Assembly: GCF_900115395.1 (NCBI RefSeq) | Contig: NZ_FOWE01000008.1 | Span: forward strand, 62,001-126,000 | Length of the DNA stretch: 64,000 nucleotides | Direction: 5' to 3' | DNA from: Geodermatophilus obscurus | GTDB lineage: Bacteria; Actinomycetota; Actinomycetes; Mycobacteriales; Geodermatophilaceae | Shown: positions 1 through 8,652 of the stretch, piece by piece | Layout: every line of letters begins with the position of its first letter | Numbering within the stretch: the stretch's first letter is position 1 | Notes under the pieces: model-generated | The model's input: the letters and a program-made list of their open reading frames with translations, nothing else | What the model was told of the DNA's origin: nothing | Database searches by the model: none | Translations under genes and position numbers: made by a program

Positions 1-847
1 CGAGCCGGACGGGGACCACCCGGCGGGCGGCGCCGGCCCCGGTGCGGGCGTAGCCGCGGGTGCCGCGCAGCCGGACCTCTGCCAGCAGCAGCACCAGGCA
101 CAGCAGGACGAGGACACCGGCGAGCATCGTGGCGGCCGGGCCGTTGAAGGTGGCGCGGTACTGGTCGTAGACCGCCGTCGTGAGGGTCGGGTAGCGCAGC
201 ATCGCCAGGGCGCCGAACTCGGCGAGCACGTGCAGCGCGACCAGCAGGGTCCCGCCGAGGACGGCCACCCGCAGCTGGGGCAGCTGCACCCGCCGGAAGA
301 CCGCCCAGGCCGACAGGCCCAGACCGCGGGCGGTCTCCTCCAGCGCGGGGTCCAGCCCCCGGAAGGCGGCGACGACGGGCAGGTAGACGAAGGGCGCGTA
401 GGCCAGCGACACGACCAGCAGGGCGCCGCCGTAGGTGTCCAGGCCGGGCAGCAGCGAGATCCACGCCGAGCTGCTGACGAAGGCGGGCAGGGCCAGCGGT
501 GCGACCAGCAGCACGTGCCAGACGCGGCGGCCGGGCACCGTGCTGCGCTCGACCAGCCAGGCCGTCCCCACGCCCAGGACCGCGGTGACCGCGACGGTGC
601 CGCCGACCAGCCGGACGGTGTTGCCGAGGAGCTCGGCCACCCGCGGGCGGAACACCAGCTCCGCGACGCCGCTCCAGCCGACCTCGGCGACGGCCACCGC
701 GATGTGCACCAGGGGCAGCAGCGCGAGCGCGGCGACGGCCGCCGCCAGCAGCACCGTCACCGGCGAGCGCCGGGCCCGGGACGCGCGGCGGCGCCGCGAC
801 GCCGGGGCGGCCGGGGTCGCGGGGCCGGGGACGGCGGTGGGGCTCAG
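1..847 (-). CDS. Ferric-iron ABC transporter permease (partial, C-terminus off window)
   Basis: Inner-membrane permease that would pass iron delivered by the adjacent binding protein. The frame is open on the minus strand from the binding-protein stop to the window edge and reads as hydrophobic helices. The permease EAA loop is visible as EETARGLGLSAWAVFRRVQL, with ALPAFVSSSAWISLLPGL upstream, typical of FbpB/ThiP-like permeases with two fused permease halves. Only about 280 residues are present. No ATG or GTG lies at the 5' end in this frame: either a CTG overlapping the upstream stop is used, or the GTG at 758-760. The tight join to the binding-protein gene indicates an operon. Family is clear, exact substrate inferred from the neighbour and the iron box. 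Confidence 0.82.
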   Translation of the reverse strand, partial: MSPTAVPGPATPAAPASRRRRASRARRSPVTVLLAAAVAALALLPLVHIAVAVAEVGWSGVAELVFRPRVAELLGNTVRLVGGTVAVTAVLGVGTAWLVERSTVPGRRVWHVLLVAPLALPAFVSSSAWISLLPGLDTYGGALLVVSLAYAPFVYLPVVAAFRGLDPALEETARGLGLSAWAVFRRVQLPQLRVAVLGGTLLVALHVLAEFGALAMLRYPTLTTAVYDQYRATFNGPAATMLAGVLVLLCLVLLLAEVRLRGTRGYARTGAGAARRVVPVRL

Positions 848-1866
848 AGCAGCCCCACCTCCTGCATGAGCTCGGTGACGCGCTCCTGGTCGAGGGAGGA
901 GGGGTCGACGGCCGGGGCGCCGAGGGTGTCCAGCGGCGGCAGCGCCCCGGCGGAGGGCACCCCGGTGCCGACGGCGTACTCGAGGGCGGTGCTCTCGGCC
1001 AGCCGCTGCTGCGCCTCCGGCGCGGTCAGCCAGGCGACCAGCCGCTGGGCGGCGTCCTGCTGGTCGGAGGAGGCCAGCACTCCGGCGCCGGAGACGCTGA
1101 GGAAGGCGCCCGGGTCGCCGTTGCCGAAGAGGTGCAGCCGCGCGTCGTCGCCCTTGAGGCCACCCTCGGCCTGGTCGCGGTACCAGTAGTAGTGGTACAT
1201 CACCCCGGCGTCGATCTCGCCCTCGTCGGCGGCGACCATCACGGCGGTGTTGCTCTGGTAGACGCCGGCGTTGCGCTCGAGGCCCTCCAGCCACGCCCGG
1301 GTGGCCTCCTCGCCCTGCGTGGCGAGGACGGCGGCGACGATGGCCTGGAAGTCCGCGCCGCCGGCGGCGATGCCGATGCGGCCCTCCCACGCCGGGTCGG
1401 CCAGGTCCATGATCGAGGCCGGCAACTGGTCCTCCGTCAGCGCAGCCGGGTCGTAGACCAGCACGGTCGAGCGGGCGGCGAAGCCGGTCCAGGTGCCCGA
1501 CGAGGGCCGGAACTGCTCCCCGACCTGGTCGAGGGTCTCCTGGTCCAGTGGCGCGAGCAGTCCCTCACGGTCGAGCACGGCGATCGAGGGGCTGTTCTCG
1601 GTGAGGAACACGTCGGCCGGCGAGGCCTCGCCCTCCTGCACGATCTGGTTGGCCAGCTCCGCGTCGTTGCCGTCGCGGAGCTCCACCTCGATGCCGGTCT
1701 CGTCGGTGAAGCCCTCGAGCATCGTGCGCACCAGGCTCTCGTGCTGGGCGCTGTACACGGTGAGCGTCTCGGGATCGGCGGCCCCCGCGCTGCCGCAGGC
1801 GGCCAGCGCCCCGGAGAGGCACACGGCGGTCAGCGCGGCAGCTGTCGCCCGGGCAGGGCTGGTCAC
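844..1866 (-). CDS. Fe(3+) ABC transporter substrate-binding lipoprotein
   Basis: Extracellular iron-binding component of a FbpA/FutA-type transporter, 340 residues. It begins with a signal peptide ending in the lipobox LAAC (Cys near residue 24). The mature protein opens with LTVYSAQHES, and it has the segment ADVFLTENSPSIAVLDREGL typical of the family. The motif MYHYYWYRDQ carries the adjacent tyrosines that bind ferric iron in FbpA-type proteins. The permease follows directly on the same strand. A DtxR/IdeR-type box lies about 45 bases upstream of the start, so repression by iron-loaded regulator is expected. Length and architecture are normal. Confidence 0.93.
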   Translation of the reverse strand: MTSPARATAAALTAVCLSGALAACGSAGAADPETLTVYSAQHESLVRTMLEGFTDETGIEVELRDGNDAELANQIVQEGEASPADVFLTENSPSIAVLDREGLLAPLDQETLDQVGEQFRPSSGTWTGFAARSTVLVYDPAALTEDQLPASIMDLADPAWEGRIGIAAGGADFQAIVAAVLATQGEEATRAWLEGLERNAGVYQSNTAVMVAADEGEIDAGVMYHYYWYRDQAEGGLKGDDARLHLFGNGDPGAFLSVSGAGVLASSDQQDAAQRLVAWLTAPEAQQRLAESTALEYAVGTGVPSAGALPPLDTLGAPAVDPSSLDQERVTELMQEVGLL

Positions 1867-1907
1867 GGGTCCTCCACGGGTCGCGGGACGACGGTCTCGT
1901 CAGCCGC

Positions 1908-1927
1908 CCAGGATAGGCACACCTAAG
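1908..1927 (-). promoter_or_regulatory. Iron box (DtxR/IdeR-type operator)
   Basis: Read on the minus strand the site is TTAGGTGTGCCTATCCTGG, matching the actinobacterial DtxR/IdeR consensus (TTAGGTTAGGCTAACCTAA) at 13 of 19 positions, including both TTAGGT and CCT arms. It sits in the leader of the iron-binding lipoprotein gene, where a repressor would block transcription. The regulator itself is not in the window. Confidence 0.75.
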
Positions 1928-2039
1928 CAGGGCACCGCCCGCCGCGGTACCGATGAGTCCCGGGACGCCGGCCCGTCTGACCGTCAGACCCGTGCGGCAC
2001 CGTGCGGGCACCCGACACGGGAGGCAGGAGGTGGAGCAC

Positions 2040-3071
2040 GTGACGGCGTACGTCGGCGACACGGTGCCGGCCGGAGGGACGGCGCCCGGGGACGACGACG
2101 TCCCGGCGATCGAGGCGACCGGGCTGGTCAAGCGGTTCGGCGCGACGACGGCGGTGGCCGGCGTCGACCTGCGCATCCCGCGCGGCGGGGTGCACGGCTT
2201 CCTGGGTCCCAACGGGGCGGGCAAGACGACGACCATCCGCATGCTGGCGACCCTCGTCCCGCCCGACGGCGGGCAGGCGCGGGTCTTCGGCCACGACGTG
2301 GTCCGCGACGCCGACGCCGTCCGCGCGCGGGTCAGCCTCACCGGCCAGTTCGCCTCCCTCGACGAGGACCTCTCCGGCGCGGAGAACCTGCTGCTGCTGG
2401 CCCGGCTGCTCGGCTACTCCCGTGCCGCGGCCCGCCAGCGCACCGACCAGCTGCTGAGCGCCTTCGGCCTCACCGAGGCGGCCGGCAAGCAGGTGAAGCA
2501 GTACTCCGGCGGCATGCGGCGGCGGGTCGACATCGCCGCGAGCATCGTCGTCCGGCCCGACCTGGTCTTCCTCGACGAGCCCACCACCGGCCTCGACCCG
2601 CGCAGCCGCAACCAGGTGTGGGACGTCGTGCGGGCGCTGGTCCGCGGCGGGACGACGGTGCTGCTGACCACCCAGTACCTCGACGAGGCCGACCAGCTCG
2701 CCGACCGCATCTCCGTCATCGACGCCGGCCGGGTCATCGCCGAGGGCACGCCCGGGCAGCTCAAGGCGTCGGTGGGCTCGGGCACGCTGCACGTGCGGGT
2801 GCTCGACCCGGCCCGCCGGGGCACGGCCCGCGAGCTGCTCCAGCGAGTGCTGGGCGTGCCGGTGACCGAGGACGGCGACCCGGCGGCGCTCACCGCGCGG
2901 GTGCTCGGGTCCGCCCCCGCCGCCCGCGCGCTGACCGCGCTCGAGGGGGCCGGGATCGACCTGGCCCAGTTCGCGCTCGGCCAGCCGAGCCTCGACGAGG
3001 TCTTCCTCGCCCTGACCGGCCGGCCCGCCGAGGACGCCGGCACCCCGACCGCCCCGGAGGCACGGCGATGA
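2040..3071 (+). CDS. DrrA-type ABC transporter ATP-binding protein
   Basis: ATPase subunit of a two-component exporter, 343 residues from the GTG at 2040, which has a GGAGG-type ribosome site just upstream; an upstream start at 1953 is less likely. Walker A is GPNGAGKTT near residue 56, the signature is [12 protein letters not shown], Walker B is [13 protein letters not shown], and the switch His follows in a Q-variant form ([11 protein letters not shown]). The C-terminal 80 residues match the DrrA extension. The permease gene starts inside its stop codon (ATGA), so the pair is co-transcribed and probably co-assembled. Family members export anthracyclines, lipids or other hydrophobic compounds; the substrate here is unknown. 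Confidence 0.93.
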   Translation: MTAYVGDTVPAGGTAPGDDDVPAIEATGLVKRFGATTAVAGVDLRIPRGGVHGFLGPNGAGKTTTIRMLATLVPPDGGQARVFGHDVVRDADAVRARVSLTGQFASLDEDLSGAENLLLLARLLGYSRAAARQRTDQLLSAFGLTEAAGKQVKQYSGGMRRRVDIAASIVVRPDLVFLDEPTTGLDPRSRNQVWDVVRALVRGGTTVLLTTQYLDEADQLADRISVIDAGRVIAEGTPGQLKASVGSGTLHVRVLDPARRGTARELLQRVLGVPVTEDGDPAALTARVLGSAPAARALTALEGAGIDLAQFALGQPSLDEVFLALTGRPAEDAGTPTAPEARR

Positions 3072-3916
3072 CCGCCCTGGACAGCGCACCCATCCGGCTC
3101 GCCGCACCCGACACCGCCGCGGTGCTCGCCGCGCTGGGGTCCGGCGAGCGCCCGAGGCCGCAGGGACCGATCGCCGCGTCGGCGACCTTCGGCTGGCGGA
3201 CCCTGCTGCGGATCAAGCACGTCCCCGAGCAACTCTTCGACGTCACCGTCTTCCCGGTGATGCTCACGCTGATCTTCACGTACCTCTTCGGCGGCGCCCT
3301 GGCCGGCTCGGTCGAGGCCTACGTGCAGTTCTTCCTGCCCGGGATCCTGGTGCAGAGCATCCTGATGATCACCATGTACACCGGCGTCGCCCTGAACACC
3401 GACATCGAGAAGGGCGTCTTCGACCGGATCCGCTCGCTGCCGGTGTGGCGGCCCAGCGCGCTGGTGGGGGCCCTGCTCGGCGACGTCGTCCGGTTCACGC
3501 TGGCCTCGATCGTCGTGCTCGGCCTCGGCATGGCGCTGGGCCTGCGGCCCGGTGGCGGGGTGACCGGCGTGCTGGCCGCCGTGGGCCTGCTGCTGGTCTT
3601 CGCCTTCGCCCTCGGCTGGACCTGGACCTACCTGGCGCTCCGGCTCCGCACCCCGCAGGCGGTGATGGGCTGGTCGATGATGGTCCTGATGCCGCTGACG
3701 TTCGGCAGCAACATCTTCGTCGACCCGGCGACCATGCCCGGCTGGCTGCAGGCGGTCGTCGAGGTGAACCCGGTGAGCTCGCTCGTGAGCTCGGTGCGCG
3801 GCCTGGTGCACGGCGAGGTCGTCGGCTCCGACGTGCTGTGGGTGCTGGTCTGGGCGGTGGCCCTGGTGGCCGTCCTCGGCCCGCTGACGATGCGCCGCTA
3901 CCGCGACCGCGCGTGA
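3068..3916 (+). CDS. DrrB-type ABC-2 transporter permease
   Basis: Membrane partner of the preceding ATPase, 282 residues. The start codon overlaps the ATPase stop by four bases. An N-terminal cytosolic stretch of about 50 residues is followed by roughly six hydrophobic helices. The segment [20 protein letters not shown] is the conserved ABC-2 cytosolic loop and [13 protein letters not shown] the usual C-terminal element. Nothing suggests a biosynthetic cluster nearby, so a general drug or lipid export role is more likely than self-resistance. Substrate unknown. Confidence 0.92.
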   Translation: MTALDSAPIRLAAPDTAAVLAALGSGERPRPQGPIAASATFGWRTLLRIKHVPEQLFDVTVFPVMLTLIFTYLFGGALAGSVEAYVQFFLPGILVQSILMITMYTGVALNTDIEKGVFDRIRSLPVWRPSALVGALLGDVVRFTLASIVVLGLGMALGLRPGGGVTGVLAAVGLLLVFAFALGWTWTYLALRLRTPQAVMGWSMMVLMPLTFGSNIFVDPATMPGWLQAVVEVNPVSSLVSSVRGLVHGEVVGSDVLWVLVWAVALVAVLGPLTMRRYRDRA

Positions 3917-3941
3917 GACGCCTCCGAGCTCCCGGCGGGCG

Positions 3942-4397
3942 GTGCGCTACAACGGGCGGGTGACCCCCGTCCTGCGCACCGCCCGCTTCGCCGAACTCAC
4001 CCCGTTCGAGGTCTACGCCCTGTGCCGGCTGCGGGTCGACGTGTTCGTCGTCGAGCAGGAGTGCCCCTACCCCGAGCTCGACGGCCGCGACGTCGAGCCG
4101 GCCACCTGGCACCTGTGGTTCGACGACGGCGGCGACGTCCTGGCCACCATCCGGGTGCTCGACGACGGCGCGACGCGCGCGATCGGCCGGGTGGCCACCG
4201 CCGCGGGCGCCCGGGGACGCGGGCTGGCCGCCCGGCTGGTGGAGGCCGGCATCGCGCTGTGCGAGGGCGTGCCCGTCACGCTCGGCGCGCAGGCGCACCT
4301 GCAGGGCTGGTACGAGCGGTTCGGATTCCGGCTCAGCGGCCCCGGCTACGTCGAGGACGGCATCCCGCACGTGCCGATGCGGCGCGAGCCCGCCTGA
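3942..4397 (+). CDS. ElaA-family GNAT acetyltransferase
   Basis: Small acetyl-CoA-dependent N-acetyltransferase, about 145-151 residues. The signature RVDVFVVEQECPYPELDGRD near the N-terminus and the acetyl-CoA loop RVATAAGARGRGLAARLV identify the ElaA group. LGAQAHLQGWYERFGF is the usual C-terminal block. Start could be the ATG at 3942 or the GTG at 3960; the latter matches the family N-terminus better. Substrate is unknown for the family. It stands alone, downstream of the exporter and convergent with the DM13 gene. Confidence 0.88.
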   Translation: MRYNGRVTPVLRTARFAELTPFEVYALCRLRVDVFVVEQECPYPELDGRDVEPATWHLWFDDGGDVLATIRVLDDGATRAIGRVATAAGARGRGLAARLVEAGIALCEGVPVTLGAQAHLQGWYERFGFRLSGPGYVEDGIPHVPMRREPA

Positions 4398-4425
4398 GCG
4401 CGGCTCACGACAGCGCGGCTCACGA
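4396..4425 (+). repeat. 15-bp tandem direct repeat
   Basis: AGCGCGGCTCACGAC occurs twice in immediate succession (4396-4410 and 4411-4425). It begins inside the stop codon of the acetyltransferase gene and duplicates the stop region of the convergent DM13 gene. It looks like a local slippage duplication. Confidence 0.8.
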
Positions 4426-4959
4426 CATCGCCACCGCCTGCAGGTCGGCGGCCCCGAACGCGGCGTCGAACCGGTCGCACCAGATGACGACGCTGACCCA
4501 GCCGGTGGCCTCGACGCCCGCGGGGACCGGGTAGTTCTGGTCACCCACGTTGCCCTTGAGCACGCCCAGGTCGACGAACTCGTCGTCGAACGCGCCCTCC
4601 TCGCCGGCCGCGGGGTTCTGCGACAGGTAGACGTGGAGCGCCGGGCCGTTGGACGTCTCGAACCCCTCCAGCCGCACGACCGTCTGCCCGTCCGGCAGCC
4701 GGACGACCCGCGCGGTGCCGACGGTCCCGTGCTCGCGGGACACGAACGTCCCCGCGGCGAGGTCGACCGGCCCGGGTGGCGCGGCGGTGACCACGCCACC
4801 GTCGGCGGTCGGGGGCGCGGCCCCGGCCGAGGGCAGGCCCTCGTCGACCCGGTCGTCGTAGAAGAGCTTCTGCGGCTGGAACCAGACCAGGGTGACCACC
4901 CCGAGCACCACCACGACCGCCGCCACGAGCCCGACCCAGGTCCTCCGCCGCACCGACAC
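4420..4959 (-). CDS. Membrane-anchored DM13-domain protein
   Basis: About 179 residues from the GTG at 4959. A short basic N-terminus is followed by one membrane helix (VGLVAAVVVVLGVVTLVW), so the rest is probably outside the membrane. The C-terminal 110 residues form a DM13 domain: AGTFVSREHGTVGTARVVRL, then GPALHVYLSQNPAAGEEGAF and VSVVIWCDRFDAAFGAADL with the single conserved Cys. DM13 domains are proposed to serve in redox or electron transfer, but no partner is adjacent. Longer frames upstream overlap the thioesterase gene and are unlikely. Convergent with the acetyltransferase gene. Confidence 0.85.
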   Translation of the reverse strand: MSVRRRTWVGLVAAVVVVLGVVTLVWFQPQKLFYDDRVDEGLPSAGAAPPTADGGVVTAAPPGPVDLAAGTFVSREHGTVGTARVVRLPDGQTVVRLEGFETSNGPALHVYLSQNPAAGEEGAFDDEFVDLGVLKGNVGDQNYPVPAGVEATGWVSVVIWCDRFDAAFGAADLQAVAMS

Positions 4960-5053
4960 GGCGGCGGACCCTAGCCGCGCGCCGTCGGTCCGGGAGTGGT
5001 CCCGCGCGCGGCGTCCGGGCGTGGGCCCCGGCCGGCGGGGGTACCGCCCAGGC

Positions 5054-5440
5054 ATGGCGGACGACGGCGACGTGGGCGGCTTCGCGGGGCGGATCGGCGC
5101 CCGGCTCGACGAGGGCGAGGACGGCACGGCCACGCTCGTCTTCGAGGTCCGCGACGAGCACCTCAACCCCGCGGGGACGCTGCACGGTGGCGTCGTCGCG
5201 ACGCTGGTCGACACCGCCATGGGTCAGGCGGTGCGCACGACCACCGAGGACGGCGAGGTGCCGGCGACCAGCCAGCTGACGGTGACCTACCTGCGCCCCG
5301 GCGAGCCAGGACCGCTGCAGGTGCGGGGCCGGGTGCGCACCCGCGGCCGGCACCTGACCATCTGCGAGGCCGACGTCGAGCAGGACGGCCGCTCGGTGGC
5401 GCACGCGGTGGCCACCTTCGCCATCCTCGACCGCCGCTGA
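5054..5440 (+). CDS. PaaI-type hotdog-fold thioesterase
   Basis: 128-residue acyl-CoA thioesterase from the ATG at 5054. The segment NPAGTLHGGVVATLVDTAMG is the hotdog helix with the usual Asn/His-Gly-Gly and Asp active-site positions, followed by TSQLTVTYLRPGEPG and the C-terminal strand. Members hydrolyse aromatic or medium-chain acyl-CoAs. The neighbours give no pathway, so the substrate cannot be assigned. Confidence 0.88.
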   Translation: MADDGDVGGFAGRIGARLDEGEDGTATLVFEVRDEHLNPAGTLHGGVVATLVDTAMGQAVRTTTEDGEVPATSQLTVTYLRPGEPGPLQVRGRVRTRGRHLTICEADVEQDGRSVAHAVATFAILDRR

Positions 5441-5466
5441 CCCCGGGGCCCGGCCTCCCCGAGGGC

Positions 5467-5703
5467 TCAGGCGGCGGGCAGCAGGGACGCGACGTCGACG
5501 ACCAGGGCGCTGCCCTGCGGGTCGTCGTCGTAGACCTCGTCGTCGTCGCCGGTGCCGCACTGGCTGACGAGGGTGATGAAGAGGAACACGAACACGATCA
5601 GGCCGAAGAAGATGCCGAGCATCAGCGCGCGCCCCCGCTTGGGCCGGGGCGTCATCCCGCGGCGCTGGTCGTCGGGGTCGGGCGTGCGGGCGGCTCCGGA
5701 CAC
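5467..5703 (-). CDS. Small single-span membrane protein, unknown
   Basis: 78 residues from the GTG at 5703, preceded by AGGAG at good spacing. A basic region (MTPRPKRGRA) leads into one hydrophobic helix (LMLGIFFGLIVFVFLFI), then a single Cys and an acidic tail rich in Asp. The layout is a basic cytosolic end, one span and an acidic outer segment. No known family is recognised. Convergent with the thioesterase gene. Confidence 0.65.
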   Translation of the reverse strand: MSGAARTPDPDDQRRGMTPRPKRGRALMLGIFFGLIVFVFLFITLVSQCGTGDDDEVYDDDPQGSALVVDVASLLPAA

Positions 5704-5871
5704 GGGCGGGCTCCTCGTCGTCGGGGGTGGGGTGGCAGCGGGGTGCCGGGGAGGCGCCGGTCTGCGCTCCCCCGACACATGCCCACCCCACCCGGCGGTA
5801 CTCCTGCGGTGGACCCCCGGATCACGCACGACGGGGTGCCGCGGGACACCGGCGGGGAGGACGATCGGGCC

Positions 5872-6153
5872 ATGACCACAGCGACCTGGCACGGCACCGT
5901 CATCGCCGAGTCCGACGACATCGTCACCGTCGAGGGCAACGCCTACTTCCCGCGGGAGGCGGTGCGCGCGGACGTCCTGCGCCCCTCCTCGACCCAGACC
6001 ACGTGCCCGTGGAAGGGCGAGGCGTCCTACTTCAGCCTCGAGGTCGACGGGCGGACCAACCCCGACGCCGCCTGGTACTACCCCGAGCCGAAGGACGCGG
6101 CGAAGGAGATCACCGGCCGGGTGGCCTTCTGGCGCGGCGTCGAGGTCCGCTGA
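5872..6153 (+). CDS. DUF427 (NTP_transf_9-like) protein
   Basis: 93-residue protein of the DUF427 family. Conserved features seen are the VEGNAYFPREAV segment, the invariant STQTTCPWKGEASYFSL block and the AAWYYPEPKDAAKEITGRVAFW ending (broken here at FW for brevity of the family motif). The family has a compact beta fold of unknown function, common in actinobacteria, usually as a lone gene as here. Length is normal. Confidence 0.9.
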   Translation: MTTATWHGTVIAESDDIVTVEGNAYFPREAVRADVLRPSSTQTTCPWKGEASYFSLEVDGRTNPDAAWYYPEPKDAAKEITGRVAFWRGVEVR

Positions 6154-6201
6154 CCCCCGGCGAGGTGCTGGAACGGCCTCCCCGCAGGGGGGCCGGAACC
6201 G

Positions 6202-6624
6202 CTAGGAGGGCCGGTCCCCGGCGAGCTCGCGTGCCTCCGCGGCCTCCTGCGGGCCGAGGACGGCGGCGCGCTCCTGGCGCTCGATGGCCCGGTGGTAGGA
6301 GGTCCACGCCTCCGCCGGCGCGACGTCGAGGGCGGCGGCGATCTGCTCCCAGCTCGCCCCGCCGCGGAGCGCGGCGCGGAAGCCGATCAGCTGGCTGTCG
6401 TGGGCCTTGCGGGCGATGACCTCGCCGAGGGCGAGCACCTCGAGGGACTCCGCCACGTCGAGGGAGGTCTGCTGGGCGAGCAGGGAGGTCCAGTCGTCCT
6501 CGTCGCGCTCCGGTGCGGAGGTGCCGGACCCGGCACCGGAGTCCCGTCGGCTGAGGAAGTCCAGGCGGGTGGCGGCGGTCTGGAGCGAGAACTCCTGCTC
6601 CAGGACCTGGGGTGTGATCTGCAT
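6202..6624 (-). CDS. Hypothetical protein with helix-turn-helix-like segment
   Basis: 140 residues, no recognised family. The central part (LIGFRAALRGGASWEQIAAA) continues into LDVAPAEAWTSYHRAI, which reads like a sigma-type helix-turn-helix and suggests DNA binding. The rest is charged and helical, without membrane segments or cysteines. Transcribed alone, convergent with the DUF427 gene. DNA binding is inference only. Confidence 0.62.
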   Translation of the reverse strand: MQITPQVLEQEFSLQTAATRLDFLSRRDSGAGSGTSAPERDEDDWTSLLAQQTSLDVAESLEVLALGEVIARKAHDSQLIGFRAALRGGASWEQIAAALDVAPAEAWTSYHRAIERQERAAVLGPQEAAEARELAGDRPS

Positions 6625-6687
6625 GCCCCGAGCATGCCCGGGGCCCGTTCCCGGTGAACGGGGAGCGACGGGGATCTCCCCGGACGG

Positions 6688-6724
6688 CGGAGGGCCCGCA
6701 CCCGGTCGGGGTGCGGGCCCTCCG
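6688..6724 (-). terminator. Intrinsic terminator hairpin
   Basis: Perfect GC-rich stem of about 16 bp (GGAGGGCCCGCACCC with its complement) and a 5-base loop, 17 bases after the stop of the ferritin-like gene on the minus strand. No clear T-run, as is usual at this GC content. Confidence 0.75.
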
Positions 6725-6740
6725 GAGAGTGGCGGAGACG

Positions 6741-7712
6741 TCAGCTGTCGACGCCCACGGCCTCCTTGGCCACCGCGGCGAGGGCGACCTGGGCGGCGCT
6801 GATGACGCTCGACCGGTTCTTGTGGGTCTCCTCGTAGCGGATGACCACGCGGATGTCGTGCGGCTCACGCAGCTTCTTGGCGGCCTCGGCGGCGGCCGAC
6901 GTCGACAGCGAGTCGAAGCCCTTGATGGGCAGCTCGTCGGCGGAGACGTCGCCGAGCTCCTCGCGGGCGGCCTTGGCGGCCTCGGCGGCGTCGCGGTTGC
7001 CCTCGCGGCGGGCGATGCGCTCGGCCCGGCGCAGCGCGGCGGCCCGGCTGGCGGCGAGCGTCTCGCGGACGGCGTCGGTGAGCGTGCCGGCCTTGTCGGC
7101 CGCCTCACCGAGCCCGCCCTCGACCTGCGAGCGGCGCTGCGCCGCGGAGTCGAGCACCTCGTTGACCCGGTTGGCGACGAAGCGGTAGGGCGCGTTGGCG
7201 GCGCGGGTCGCGACACCGGCGACCTGCTGGAACGGCGTCGGCTGCAGCGCGGCCGGGCCGCCCAGGGCCTCCTCGGCCAGCACGACGGTCAGCCACTCGA
7301 TGGTGGCCGCGTGGGCCTTCTCCAGCCCCTCGGCCAGGCGCTCGACCTTGGCCATGCCGGCCTTCTTGCCGAGGACCTTCAGGTAGGTGGCGCGGTCGTG
7401 CAGCTGGTGCTCGAGGGTGAGGTCCTGCAGGAGGGCCTCCTCGATCGGCGCGGCCTGCTCGACGGTGGCCTTGAGGACGGCCGACAGCCGGCCCACGAGC
7501 GGGGTGACGACGTCGGGCACGCCGCCGAGCTCGCGCAGCTCGGCGGTGATGAGGCGGGTGCGCTCGGCGGCGTTGTCGGCGTTCTGGGTGAGCTCACGAC
7601 GCACGGCGTCGGTACGCGCCTGCGACACGCGGGTGCGGGCGATCTGCTCCTCGGTCTGGGTGAGCAGGACCAGCGCACGGAGCTGGTTGACGATCTTTGC
7701 GTGGTCGGTCAC
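6741..7712 (-). CDS. Ferritin-like domain protein with conserved C-terminal tail
   Basis: 323 residues from the GTG at 7712, which has GGAG nine bases upstream; a TTG at 7727 is an alternative. The N-terminal 160 residues are long helices resembling the ferritin-like four-helix arrangement (QLRALVLLTQTEEQ, TAELRELGGVPDVV, LQDLTLEHQLHDRATYLKVL). The final 50 residues hold ELPIKGFDSLS and RYEETHKNR, a short motif I associate with other small actinobacterial proteins, including lipid-droplet-associated ones. No clear di-iron ligand set can be confirmed by eye. A strong hairpin follows. Role unknown. Confidence 0.72.
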   Translation of the reverse strand: MTDHAKIVNQLRALVLLTQTEEQIARTRVSQARTDAVRRELTQNADNAAERTRLITAELRELGGVPDVVTPLVGRLSAVLKATVEQAAPIEEALLQDLTLEHQLHDRATYLKVLGKKAGMAKVERLAEGLEKAHAATIEWLTVVLAEEALGGPAALQPTPFQQVAGVATRAANAPYRFVANRVNEVLDSAAQRRSQVEGGLGEAADKAGTLTDAVRETLAASRAAALRRAERIARREGNRDAAEAAKAAREELGDVSADELPIKGFDSLSTSAAAEAAKKLREPHDIRVVIRYEETHKNRSSVISAAQVALAAVAKEAVGVDS

Positions 7713-7814
7713 GACGGAGGACTCCAACGATCGGGGGAAAGCCTGACGCAGGAGTCATGCCCCGCCCTCCCGGACTGCTAACTCCTGCAAGCGTATTGCT
7801 AGCGGTGAGGTCGG

Positions 7815-8549
7815 TCACGCCCGTGGCGGTACCCACTCGTCCACGATGCCCAGCCGCTTCCCCAGCGCGCGCATCTCCGCCTCGAACAGCGGGGCGGCGT
7901 CGGTGAGGGCGAAGCGCAGGTGGCCGAACACCTCCATGCACACCAGCCCGTAGAGCCTGACCCAGCACGAGAGGAACACCGACATCACGCCCAGGGGCAG
8001 CTCGACGGGCAGCTCGGCGCACCACGCCCGCAACTGGTCGCGGTAGCCGGGGTCGAGGTCGTCGTCGGCGGGCACCGGGAAGGGCCGCCGGAGGTGGATC
8101 TCGGCGAAGAGGGTGGCGAAGACCCCGCCGAACCGGCGGCCGGCGACGGCCGCGGGCCCCTCGCCGCCCGGGGACTCCGGGACGACGCCGTCGGCGGCGC
8201 TGCCGAACAGCAGGCCGAACTCCGCCGGGTGGGTGGTGGCCCAGGTGCGGAACGCCCGCGCGGTGACCAGCAGCCGGGTGCCCGGGGCCCTCGGGTCGAC
8301 GGCGTCGCGCGCGGCCTCCATGACCTCGCAGAGCTCGCCGTAGAGGTCGGCCACCACCTGCTCGACCAGGTCCTCGCGGCTGGCGAAGTAGCGGTAGAGC
8401 GCCGGTGCGGTCAGCCCCACCTCGCGGGCGATGGCCCGCAGCGCCAGGCCGTCGACCCCGCGGTCGACCAGCACCGCACGCGCCGCACTGCGGATGTCGC
8501 GCAGCGTGTCGGCGCGCGCCCGCTCCCGACGGCTCGCCGGCTGCGCCAT
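7815..8549 (-). CDS. TetR-family regulator
   Basis: 244 residues. The N-terminal helix-turn-helix is IRSAARAVLVDRGVDGLALR, then AIAREVGLTAPALYRYFASR, a standard TetR DNA-binding domain. The C-terminal half resembles the WHG/TetR_C_33 ligand domain (AFRTWATTHPAEFGLLFGSA). It is divergent from an MMPL transporter with a palindrome in between, so it very likely represses the transporter and itself. The ligand is unknown. Confidence 0.93.
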   Translation of the reverse strand: MAQPASRRERARADTLRDIRSAARAVLVDRGVDGLALRAIAREVGLTAPALYRYFASREDLVEQVVADLYGELCEVMEAARDAVDPRAPGTRLLVTARAFRTWATTHPAEFGLLFGSAADGVVPESPGGEGPAAVAGRRFGGVFATLFAEIHLRRPFPVPADDDLDPGYRDQLRAWCAELPVELPLGVMSVFLSCWVRLYGLVCMEVFGHLRFALTDAAPLFEAEMRALGKRLGIVDEWVPPRA

Positions 8550-8600
8550 CCCCTCTCCCCTCCGTCGGTTGACACCCGTGAACGGTGTATGCAGAGTTAC

Positions 8601-8618
8601 CGCCGTTAGCTAACGGCG
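8601..8618. promoter_or_regulatory. Candidate TetR operator palindrome
   Basis: CGCCGTTAGCTAACGGCG is an exact 18-bp palindrome between the divergent TetR and MMPL genes, 35 bases before the likely MMPL start. Position and symmetry fit binding of a TetR dimer that would control both genes. A weaker ACACC-GGTGT inverted pair lies about 20 bases away. Confidence 0.65.
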
Positions 8619-8652
8619 TTCACAATAGTACCGGGACAGAGTGGAGGCTGCC

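Noticed and set aside
7745-7795. GTTAGCAGTC-like word upstream of the ferritin-like gene, similar to half of a CIRCE element
   Set aside because: Only one half is present and it diverges from TTAGCACTC; no inverted partner at the right distance.
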